Source: Pictodentalium vernedei (taxonomy: Eukaryota; Mollusca; Scaphopoda; Dentaliida; Dentaliidae). From it: a DNA stretch of 64,000 bases. Position numbers and translations under genes: made by a program. Shown piece by piece: positions 31,046-41,066 of the stretch. The stretch spans positions 449,190,287 through 449,254,286 of the forward strand of contig CM062296.1 in assembly GCA_031216915.1 (NCBI GenBank), written 5' to 3'. A model generated the notes under the pieces. That model searched no databases, had not been told where the DNA came from, and was given only the letters and a program-made list of their open reading frames with translations. The stretch's first letter is position 1, and every line of letters starts with the position of its first letter.

Positions 31046-33005
31046 TCAAATAAGACCAAGAGGACGCACCGGAACCTCTATAGGAACCTCTCTTGGGCGC
31101 ATTAGACCCAGAAGTGCCTGTCTTATTCGTGTCTGCTGTATCCGACTTTTTAGGAGCGGATCTGAACAACAGAGAATCATTAGCTTTCTTTTTAATTTTA
31201 TCATAAATAGCGGAAAGCTTGCCGTCAAGGAGAAGTTCTCCTGAGACCGAAGCGACTCTAAGAGAGTTCTTCACCTTAGAATCCACTAGTGTGGATGTAG
31301 CTAGGGCTGCGTCACGTCTAACCAACTCCAGATTTGCCACTGAAAGGGCGGAGTTACACGTGGAATAAGCTACTGCCCTTGAAAGAAGTCTTAAAGAGGA
31401 TTGTATATCCTGAAACTCTTCCCCTTGAAGGCGCAGTGATAACGCCTTAGTAAGGTGATCTGCGTAAGATAAGGCATCTAAATTGGCTCTGTTAGACGCA
31501 ATAGCTGTTTCCAACACCGCGGTTGGAATAGAAGCTGACGACGGTAATGATAGCTCTAAGTCTTCCGCCTCGTCGTCCATACGCAGAGGAACTCTCGGTA
31601 TACCCTGTCCTGCCGTGTCGAATTTATTCCTTGCATTAATGAAAGGCAGGTTAAGAGTATTAGCGGACAAGAAACCTGCTTTCCCCGTCCTGGAAGCAAG
31701 TTTAAATATAGCGTCTTTCAATAATTCAAATGTTCTTGCAACATTATTGGACTGCGACGGAAACTCGGGAGCGATGTCCCTGAACCGCTCAAAAAATTCA
31801 GAGTCCAATGACGCTATAATTCTCTTGTCCGGAAGCGCAGCAGTCTGGCCCGACGGAACAACTTGAGGGAGAAAGTGCCGGATGAAGTCCACGGCAGCTT
31901 TATGTTGTTCCGAAAGGGATAGCTCCAATTCATCCGTATCCCTTTCACCATCCGGTCGGACCTCCCGATGTTCCCGGTCGTCCGCCCCCGATGCTTCGGC
32001 GGAGCGTACCGACCCAGCGCCGTCGGATAATTCTCGATCCGACACCGTTTCTGTCGGCTGCTGGGATGCTGCGATAAGCTGTGCTATCTGCACAAGAATG
32101 TCCGACGTCGAGACCTGCGGAGGCGTAGTCTTTCGCTGCTTCGCCGAGGGCAGCTCCGCATCAGATGGCTCCCGCATACTTTTCCTATGCGAACGTCCGG
32201 AGTCCATCGGTCTCGAATCCCTGGCTGCCGGATGGTGTGACCTGGTCGCCGAAGAATCCTTCATCGGCGAAGCTGGCAAAATATCGGAGGTCACGCAGCC
32301 AAGGTGCGGTCGTGTGCGCTGACGAGAAGAGGAAGCCTTAACAGTCTCTGCGGACTGCTTATACAACGGAGCGTCCCGAGCGACGGACGTATGCTCCGCT
32401 AAAGACACATTTTGTACCACAACATCTGGTCCCAGATGTTGTTGTACGAGAGAGGGACCTCTCTTGCTCGCGGCCCGGCTGGACCTGGACGAGCTAGGAA
32501 CCGGACTAAAAGGCTTCCTCCGTTCTCGTTTACTATCCGCCGTCACTGGGTGTGCATCTATTATGTTTATAGTGCTCGCATCACCCAAAATTTCCTCTTG
32601 GACCGCATCGGACGAACCTGGCTGCCGAACCATTCGGTGAATGGACGCTACACCGGGCGAGCTAGCGGACGACATTTGTCTAATCTCCATGAGCACTTTT
32701 GCCGCTAGCTCTGAATTCATTTGTGACGACGGACGCACACTTGAAGAAGATAACATGGAAACATCACCCTGTTCTGGTTCCTCTGAAATAGAAACTGAGA
32801 GAGTAGAGTGACCTTGTGGAGAAAGAGCCGGCAACGCTCTTTCTCCAGAAACAACATATCGTGACACACGTTTCCAATGTTTCTCATCCCAATGTTCACA
32901 TATAGGACAGGGATTAATGCGAGAACACTGACTACAATTAATACAATGATCATGAAAGTCAGAGGAAGATTTCTTCCTATTACAATTTGAACAATGTCCC
33001 TTCAT
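30903..33005 (-). CDS. DIRS copy 3 Gag-like protein (ORF1), intact, 700 aa
   Basis: I chose the ATG at 33005 (MKGHCSNCNRKKSSSDFHDH); the frame is open a little further upstream but without ATG. N-terminal residues 1-50 hold paired Cys/His motifs (CSNC, CINCSQC, CPIC-x-HW) that look like a zinc-binding module. A Ser/Arg-rich disordered middle follows (about 60-330), then an acidic, helical conserved block with SYADHLTKALSLRLQGEEFQ (about 400-620), and a G/R-rich nucleic-acid-binding-type tail ending in tandem Arg. It is presumed to form the particle, by analogy with DIRS ORF1. The stop is TGA after two AGG codons, at 30903-30905. Confidence 0.9.
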   Translation of the reverse strand: MKGHCSNCNRKKSSSDFHDHCINCSQCSRINPCPICEHWDEKHWKRVSRYVVSGERALPALSPQGHSTLSVSISEEPEQGDVSMLSSSSVRPSSQMNSELAAKVLMEIRQMSSASSPGVASIHRMVRQPGSSDAVQEEILGDASTINIIDAHPVTADSKRERRKPFSPVPSSSRSSRAASKRGPSLVQQHLGPDVVVQNVSLAEHTSVARDAPLYKQSAETVKASSSRQRTRPHLGCVTSDILPASPMKDSSATRSHHPAARDSRPMDSGRSHRKSMREPSDAELPSAKQRKTTPPQVSTSDILVQIAQLIAASQQPTETVSDRELSDGAGSVRSAEASGADDREHREVRPDGERDTDELELSLSEQHKAAVDFIRHFLPQVVPSGQTAALPDKRIIASLDSEFFERFRDIAPEFPSQSNNVARTFELLKDAIFKLASRTGKAGFLSANTLNLPFINARNKFDTAGQGIPRVPLRMDDEAEDLELSLPSSASIPTAVLETAIASNRANLDALSYADHLTKALSLRLQGEEFQDIQSSLRLLSRAVAYSTCNSALSVANLELVRRDAALATSTLVDSKVKNSLRVASVSGELLLDGKLSAIYDKIKKKANDSLLFRSAPKKSDTADTNKTGTSGSNAPKRGSYRGSGASSWSYLRDRQDSDSRSGRPSGRDNRSDAPRSTRRGAGRGRRGFSYRRPRRSRR

Positions 33006-33890
33006 TGTGAAAGAACAACAATAAGTCCTAGTTACTCGCAAAAACCCCTGACACAAAGATACATAATAACATGATCCATTAATAAATGAAAAAACAATTG
33101 CAAAACAAAATAATTTTGAAAAAATATTTTTTCAGAGAAGCCCAAGTTGCTGAAAAGTAACGTTGAGCCCCGATGGATCCGATGGCAAAGTGTGGTCAAA
33201 AATTTTAAATTTACATAAAATAATTAATGAGACACTTTCGGATAATATAAATGTATCTTATAATGAGATAAACTACCACAAAGGCAAACAGCCCCCCTCA
33301 AAAAAGGCTGTTGCCAATGAAAACAAACAGTGTAAACACACTAGAAAACATGACTCCAGGCACTGAAAAAACTGGCCCGGAATCAGTCATCAATTACACT
33401 CTATCTGATGCAAAACAGAGACTCCCAGGGGAGAATCTGTAGAACATCAGATGGAAGATGCAGAACACAAACGTTATACACCCATGGGTGAAAACGTAAC
33501 TATGGGGAAAATAACAGAAAACATTCTGTAACCAAGCAACTCTCCCAGGAAATTTTAGAAATGAAACTTCTCAAAAATATGCCAAAAGCATGGGAGAATT
33601 GCAAGGGGGGACTTTAGAAGGCTAGGGGAGAGGAAACACTGAATAAGCAGTGCAACAATTAGCAAGAATGACAACAAGAGGCCCATGCCTCGAAAATAGG
33701 CAACTTAACATAATTTCATCAAAAAATTTTAAGTACAGCCCTGATTATTTTTTGCCACTTCTTTTTCCTCTCCTCCTTCTATCCTCCTTAGAATCACATT
33801 TTCTCCAAAAATTACGTGTCTGGCATCCTTTAAACTGAGATTTACAAGCACAAAGATCAGTGAGATGTTGACTGATGAAGGGCCAAACAG

Positions 33891-34081
33891 AGAATGATGA
33901 TTTGGCGCCAATTTCGGGACGACTGCGTCACTGCGCATGCGCAGTAGAGGCGTACTATGGAGGTCCTTTAGGACATGATTTCTTTTTGTTTTGGATGCAA
34001 ATTTTGGGGATTGGGGGGCAAAATTTGTGTTTGGCCCTGGTTTTGTTGGAGTTAGCACCAGCTAAGTCTGGGTCATTGGTA
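33891..34081 (-). repeat. DIRS copy 3 right inverted terminal repeat (5' end of the element)
   Basis: Reverse complement of 27022-27212. It lies about 0.9 kb upstream of the gag start, so it is the likely promoter end. The outer sequence is GGTACAGTATAAAAAT. It contains ACTGCGCATGCGCAGT at 33930-33945. Confidence 0.9.
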
Positions 34082-34704
34082 CAGTATAAAAATATACGCA
34101 GACAAAAAGAAAAAAGTCCTCATCTCAAATGATATTGGGGAAATGAGTTTCATCATTTTTTTATTTTGCCAAGCTAACAGGGAGACAAAACAAAAAAATG
34201 TGGACATAGTTATATAAATATCGGTTAACCCTTTGCACACTGATGTCAAAACTTCAAGTAGCAAATTATTCACATAAAGCAACTGGGAATATAGCCAACT
34301 ACATCTTGTTGACAGAGCTCAATGAACTCTGTCAAACAAGATTGAATTAGTTAAATGCATATTTGCATTTATTGCATGCCTGTTCTATGAAATCCCCATC
34401 TATAGCAACACTAAACCATGCAGAAAATGAAAATCCGTTCTGCACATATGTGCCGAACGGAAATCATTAATGGACTATTTTTAAATAGAAGCAAAATTTC
34501 ACTGGAAATTTCTATAAATTGTGCACTGCAATTACAATTTGAATCACTAGCGATAGCTAAACATAGTAACATGGGTTCCCCTCACAAATTTTGTTGGCGA
34601 TAAAGTGTGTTCTTTTTGTTGATAGTTCGACCCCTGAGTTTCAATGTGTCTACTGCCTACTACTCAACTCGATCTAGTAGTTTATGAGAAGTAAATAATG
34701 TAAA

Positions 34705-34995
34705 GTTCAAGAGTATGGTGGCTCAGTTGTCATGGCATTGGACTTCAAACCGAAAGGTCCACAGTTGATCCCCATCAGGAGTAACTGTATTGTGTCCATG
34801 GGAAAGGCATTTAATCCTGACTGCCCAAGTGGGGGCAGGATGGCGCTGTATTCTAATGCATACTACACGTCGATGGTAAACTTGTCTTCAACCAATGCTA
34901 AGCCTGCTTGTGTGGAGTTAGTATGTTGGGGAGTCTGACAGCTGCTCACCTTTGCTCAGTGGTTCTCTCTAATATAGCTTCCTCCACCTGTAAAA
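34705..34995 (+). mobile_element. tRNA-headed SINE, plus orientation
   Basis: Starts with a tRNA-like head: A-box-like TGGCTCAGTTGTCATGG near 34720 and B-box-like GGTCCACAGTTGATCCCC near 34763. The body contains TCTTCAACCAATGCTAAGCC and GTGTGGAGTTAGTATG, shared with the other SINE copies. The 3' end is truncated near 34995. Confidence 0.65.
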
Positions 34996-36198
34996 CTGTC
35001 TGACATGAGGTGACACTGGCTGTCTGAAGTTTTGTTAAATTCAAGTAAGAAATGAGAAATGTAACATTCATGATGGATGGACAGATGGACAGACAGACAG
35101 ACAGAAGATGGAAGGTAGCTAAAAACTGTGGGCGCAATGTTGCGCAAGAGCGACAGTATATCTCAAAATTAAGATTGGGGTTTAGCAACAATTTTAACAG
35201 AGTCATATCGTGTTCGGACAGTTTTATGGATGGTGGAAATCAGTCAGAGAACTTAATTCTTAATAATGCTTCATAATCAACTAAAACGAATGATACTGTT
35301 TATATGGATTTGTTTTGTAACTACATAATTTTGGTACAGGTTTGTGCACTCTCTGAAAAATAGTAGTAGAATACTGGTCATTATTGAAAATCAAATTCTG
35401 ATTCTCTAAATTAATCTAGCAGTCTACGAGTTAAATTATAACTGTTTGTCTACCAATTAACCCTTTACACTCTGATGTCAAAACAGCAAAAGTTTTCAGC
35501 AGAAAATATTTCCAATAATGCAGTTTGATTGATATGTAACCAAATATACCTTTTTTGACAGAGCTGACGAGTGATTGGGGAAAATTCTGTTGCACTTACA
35601 GAGTGCTAGGAGTTAAATGATGACTGTCTGTCTGTAAAAGAACAAGGTTTTCTAAAAAAAAAATAACCTGATGAAGCCAAAATGTTGAACTAATTTTTTC
35701 AATCAAACCAAGTAACATTTACATTATAAAAACTCTACTTCAAAGTATTTGTGTATTACATAGAAAGAAAACTGAACCAACAACAAAAAAAAGTATAAAT
35801 ATTGGTGTGGGGTGGGTAAATTTCACCTGAGGTGTAACATATTTGCACCAGACAAGAGATGTACTGTGTGTCTAGCACAAATATCTTGCTCAAAGGATTA
35901 AATTTTCCTATCCAACACCCTAAACATATCAAGAATAATTTTTCTCCCACCCAAATGCTAAGGTGACATCATTTGGGTATGACGACTAGTTCTGTGCCAC
36001 CTGGTTGGGCACTGACAAAATCTAATTACACTTCCTGAAAGGGCAACTAAAAGTACCATCAAAGGTATATACTAGTAAAGCACACAGTACTTTGCACGAA
36101 GACAGCATCAAGGCAATGCACGAATGAGAAATATGCCAAGATGAACACCATGACAATGCTGATGATGCTGACATTTACATAATGTGATGGTGTATTAC

Positions 36199-36295
36199 CT
36201 ATAACAACTTGATACAACTGTTGTGGTGATAATCTCTTGCTGCAATCAGATTTTTCTACAGATGTGGTTGGTACTGCATTCAGGCCATCCCTCAC
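36199..36295 (-). CDS. Host gene exon 5
   Basis: 97 bp, acceptor TTCTTGTAG and donor GTAATA (36193-36198, weaker than the others). It encodes VRDGLNAVPTTSVEKSDCSK and then RLSPQQLYQVVI with one base left over. It leads directly into the first ASH-like segment of the next exon. Confidence 0.82.
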
Positions 36296-37027
36296 CTACA
36301 AGAAAACATCACTGACTGCATGAACTGGTTATTCCAAACATATATCTCAATATAGAAGAACCACGAAAGTTTGTTAAATGAATAACATCTCTGTCAACCA
36401 AACATATTTCAATAAGTGATAATCTTACTTCAGGTATTACTTAAGTGAAAATGAATTTACTACGAAAATCCCAAGTCTGAAATTCTGTAAAAATCAAATA
36501 AATTTACAGAAATTATACACCAAATTGAAGGTTGTGGTGAAAAGAACATGAAACATATATGCTTTTAACTAACACAGTTGATTCCAGGCATAAATGGTTC
36601 CTGGATTTCTGCTATCATGTTCATATGATAATGAATAATAAAATAAAATGTAATGAGAACAACTTGTGCCCAAATGTGCTTCAGATATCCAAGAACAACT
36701 CTAGAAATTCATTCTAATGCGTACTACACACTGATGGTGCACTTGTCTCCAACCAATGCTAAGCCTGCTTGTGTGGAGTTAGTAAGTTCAAGATGCAGCA
36801 ACAAGGTTGCATGGAGGAAAATGCTAACACTGATTGTACTAAAATCATGATTTATCAGTGTACACTGAATAACATAACAGTTATCCCTTATAATTTCAAT
36901 AAATTAAAAAAAATATTTAAGTTTGATTCATGTTTGTTGTTATTGTAAATAAACTTGACACTTGCACTCATTAAAAAATTTTTTTGAATCATCAAGATGT
37001 TCTCAAAATACTACAAAGTGTCTTCTC

Positions 37028-37281
37028 TTAACCCTTTACCTAACACAAAAACAGAGGACACATGCAAACAAAAATCCTGTATAACTATTTTAAAAAAATT
37101 TTTGTGTCAAAAAACCTAGCTTATGACCCCTCATTTGAACAAGCTAAATGAGCTTGTTCCAATGAGGGGTTGTAAGGTATGTTTTTGAGACAAACAAATT
37201 GAAAAAAATAATGAAAATTGTATGGTGATTTTTGTAAATAGCACTGTCTGGTTTTGGCCGTTATGATGGGTAAAAGGTTAA
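37028..37281. mobile_element. MITE type B, complete
   Basis: TTAACCCTTTACCTAACAC to GGGTAAAAGGTTAA, with hairpin arms CCTAGCTTATGACCCCTC and GAGGGGTTGTAAGGTATG around GCTAAATGAGC. Other type B copies: 20985-21228, 21370-21584, 42840-43035 (in the 41-kb DIRS), 13560-13691 plus 20826-20883 (split by DIRS copy 2), and degraded ones at 11520-11740, 25345-25520, 44608-44761, 45277-45550 and 58840-59045. Confidence 0.7.
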
Positions 37282-38945
37282 ACTCTTCTTTATCATCCAG
37301 TCTCCTGTACAGGAGACCAGATGATAGAAAAAGAATTTAAAGATGTTCTGCTTCTGAAACAATTTTCATTTCATTCTGATGTAATCCACATTTTTGAGTT
37401 ACTTGCCTAAACACGTGAATCGAAGGATGTGAGTGGAGACTGACACTATTTACGGTCATTAGGAGGTACTATATCTACAACTGGAAGAGCAATGAGATTC
37501 GATTTGAGATTTGATTCAATTTGAAATCCTCTGCCTGATTGATTCAGCACTTGATTTGACTCAAAATTTGAGATTCGCAGAGCCCAAAGTACTTTACCTC
37601 CAAATGGATACAGAGTTTTATAATAATTACAAAGTTGTTAATGATTCTGAAAGAGCTGACAAATGAATATTCACAGTACGTGGAGAGTGTATTATCACTA
37701 AATCACCCACAGAGTGAAGATTCCACCCAAGCAATAACTGCAAAGCATAACAAGCACAAGCACAGTTCCAGCCAATGGACCTCCAGGTTAAACCTGGAGG
37801 AACATAGGCTGAAAATTTGCCTGTTTTTTTTGTCCACATTTACAGAATTTGAAATTCATACATTGGGTGATAATTCCACTCCACAGGTGATTTAGTACAA
37901 TCCACTCTCCACATACTGTAGAGCAAATAAAGTAACTCATTCCAGTAAGGGATCATAGGATATGGTTTTGTTGAAATTTTATGAAAAATTTGGAAAAAAA
38001 ATAATTAAATAACAATTTCTGATATTGTGTAAAGGGTTGAGGATCCAGCCATTGTTTGACAGATTGTCTATCAACAAATTACCTAAATCTCTTTGATAAG
38101 TTTTCTTCATGAATGTGTCACGTAATTAAGTTCTATGTGGTTTAGAACCATTTCCTAAATAACCAATGTGTACATAAGTTACAGTTCTTTTGAATGCAGC
38201 ATAAATATTCTGCCAACAGTTTCTGAAGATGGAGAGCAATGAATGCTTCATAAGCCAGGTTCATAATCTTATCAGTTCTTTCACAAGTTCATTATCTCTT
38301 CTATTTGTTTTAGCACTTTTCTCCATTAGCACGCTGCAGAAATTGAACTAAGTAAGAAGACAGGAAAAGCTGAATTCACACCAAGGCAAAATCCACTGGC
38401 TCTCACATGTTAAAGTTGTATAGCTATCACAAGAAATGATCATATGGCCACAGGTTAACAAGACTTTGAAAACAACATGTTAAATAAAAAAAAGACCTCA
38501 AAACAATAAACAACAATGATTCTAGAGGGCAGCAATCTATACTATACATTAATAGGTAGAGTGCTAAATTATTGTAGTCATCAAAATTTGTTCAGGTGTC
38601 TTTGCCTTGTTACTCTTTATGGAAGAGTGCACTCTCCCATAAATGGCAACAAGGCAAATCCATACAGATTAAATAATTCCACTTCAAAGATAATATGAAG
38701 CACATCCACTGAATATGATGATTTTAAGTTGTGGTACTTGCATCTCAAAATAAAACCCAAATATGGCTTCCATCACTCTCCCAGTTAAGCACAAATTCAA
38801 AATACTTATCCCCAGCAAGCAAATAAGATTTTGTTAAATAGATCAAGGGCAGTTACTCAAACATATAATAATGTAGTTTCAATAAGGTTGACAGAAGCTG
38901 ATTACATCACATAAGTATCCTTTTTTTATCACAATGTAGCAGTCA

Positions 38946-39173
38946 TTAACTCTTTACCTAACACAGACAATTTCAAAATCTTTTATTTTACATATTTTTG
39001 GCAAATTTTAAAATAAAATTCAACAAAACCATATCATGTGCACAAAATGATGATGAGCTCATTCCAATGAGGGGTCACATGATATGGTTTCGACAAAATA
39101 TTTTGAAAAATAATATTAATTTACCTGCTCAATTTGCATATAATGTGGACAGATTCATTAGGTGAAGGGTTAA
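38946..39173. mobile_element. MITE type A, complete
   Basis: TTAACTCTTTACCTAACAC to GGTGAAGGGTTAA, with a central hairpin whose arms are ACAAAACCATATCATGTG and CACATGATATGGTTTCG. TTAA at both ends and CCCTTTACC-type inverted termini suggest piggyBac-type mobilisation. Other type A copies: 59987-60203, 61515-61761, 62873-63116, and the right half only at 37920-38042. Confidence 0.7.
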
Positions 39174-39354
39174 GAATATAAATGACAGAAACTTGAAAAA
39201 TTATTTCTTTGTTGTCTGTATACATGTCCACTATTATGATTAGGTAACAAATCTGATTCCAAAATTTCACAGCAGCCCTCACTTGGGGAGAAATCAATGT
39301 GGATAGATAAATGGATGAACAGACAGAGGGGTGGATTGATTTTGTTTGTATGTT

Positions 39355-39675
39355 TTTTGGGGTTAAACTACACTTTTGACAGCCAAGATCCCCTTGTGTT
39401 GGACAGTTTTTTGGATGGAGAAAGACGGAATAGAATCACCAAGTAGTGGCAAGCAACTGCAACACCACCCAGTAAACTAACTCTGCACTAGCAAGGTTTT
39501 ATCATTGGTTGAAGACAAGAGCACCATCGATGTGCAGTACACATTAGTACACAATGCCACTGTGATTAAGTGCCTTGCTCAAGGACACAACCCAGTTACC
39601 CCTGGTGAGGATTGGACTATGGACCTTTAGTTTTGAGGTTCAATACCATAACCATTGAACCACCATGCTCCTAGA
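39355..39675 (-). mobile_element. tRNA-headed SINE, minus orientation, near full length
   Basis: On the minus strand it starts AGGAGCATGGTGGTTCAATGG with a degenerate B box, then the shared body (complement of TGCTCAAGGACACAACCC, GTGCAGTACACATTAGTAC, GCAAGGTTTTATCATTGG) and the domain read as GACAGTTTTTTGGATGG on the plus strand. Same family as 4302-4633. Confidence 0.65.
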
Positions 39676-40602
39676 GTGATGGATGGATATACAGATGGCC
39701 AAATGTGATTTCTATAGATCTTAAACTTTTCTTCAGGAGACACTTACAGTCTCTACTAAATATATCTGGTCTGACAGCTCTCATTCCATCAGCTCTGTCA
39801 AATTAGATATAATTACACAAAAAAATGTTTTTATTCTCAAGCAATCCCCTTATTGAAATAGAACCTCATCATTGGACATTTTTATTGCCTTTTGTTGTCT
39901 TCCAGTATTACTACACAATCGGGAGACTTGAAATTTTTTTATGTTTTTGGATTGATGAATGTAACCAATATTTGAAGAGCATTAAGACACTTTACATCCT
40001 ATATCCTATGGCTTTGCAGTTGTCTCTAGGCAAGTCTTGTTGCCTATATAGGCAGCCAAGACTTGTTTAGAAACCACTGTTTAGGCATTTAGAATGTCAC
40101 TTGCATGTTTTCCCAGAGACAGCATGTTGGGACACCTGTTCTGTGGTAGTAAAAGGTGATAAAATTTGGAATTAGGCTTTTGAGGGTGAAAATTAAATGA
40201 ATTAATTTGTGTAATTATGCACCTTCTGTATATTCTGTGTGTTAAATGACAGCCAGTGGAGATTCTCTTAATATGTGCTCATTATATGTAAGAAAAAAAT
40301 AAAACCCTCTCTCCCTGCTTTGAAAAAAATTGCCTGAGAATCAATTAATTTAATTTTTGTGGCCTTATATGGATTTCATATAAATCTTTTCCACAACATA
40401 ACAGCAACATGTAATTGGCGTTATACACATAAAGCAGTATTCAAATGTTATTTCATTTTTCTCAATTCTGCCTTCAAAATATAGCTTATGTCCCACATCA
40501 GTACAATCGCAACAAGCTTGTTCTTGAATTAAACATGGACAAAATGATGTTGAAGATTATAAAATGAGATTTCTTGAGTAGAAAGCAATACTTTTTACTT
40601 AC

Positions 40603-40685
40603 TGGCTTTGATGTAGCAACTCTTTCTGAACGAGCAAGTTCTTTTGAACTGAGCACCCTCCATTCAGCATTAGGTGGATTTGGAG
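40603..40685 (-). CDS. Host gene exon 4
   Basis: 83 bp, acceptor TTCACTAG and donor GTAAGT (40597-40602). It encodes PNPPNAEWRVLSSKELARSE and then RVATSKP, and ends in phase 0. Pro-rich entry followed by a charged segment. Confidence 0.85.
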
Positions 40686-41066
40686 CTAGTGAAATGTCAA
40701 AATCATACAAGATATAAAACATGCAGTGATAAAACATATATGTGAAGAAACCATAAAAGAAAATGTATTCCTTATTGTGAGATAAAAGTGAACAAATAAA
40801 TAATAAAATATCATATAGATATTATAACAAAGAGTGCATTTAAAGTAGCACACAGTGGATTTAAAATTTGATGCAATCATTCAAAAACAATTTCATGATA
40901 CTTAGAAAATAAATATTCGTTGTCCCCTGAAGATCCCATATATTTATGTTCTTTCTTTAAGGACCAGCAGTACACATTTATTTTTTAAATTCATTTCCCA
41001 GGTAAGGTAGTATCAGCTTATTCTGTATTTTGTCTGAAGCATTGGTTTTGATGTTCATAAGAATAT

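Larger units (their letters stand above)
26984..34093 (-). mobile_element. DIRS copy 3 (subfamily A), 7.11 kb, most intact, possibly recent
   Basis: Left end GTTAAAAAATTTATAG, right end TATAAAAAT, no target duplication visible. The terminal inverted repeats (27022-27212 and 33891-34081, 191 bp) are identical by eye. All three protein regions are open over their expected lengths. It lies in the host intron between exons 5 and 6, in the gene's orientation. Confidence 0.95.

Noticed and set aside
34705..34790. tRNA gene
   Set aside because: A and B boxes are recognisable but no cloverleaf can be closed, and the same head occurs on the SINE copies at 39355 and 57905.
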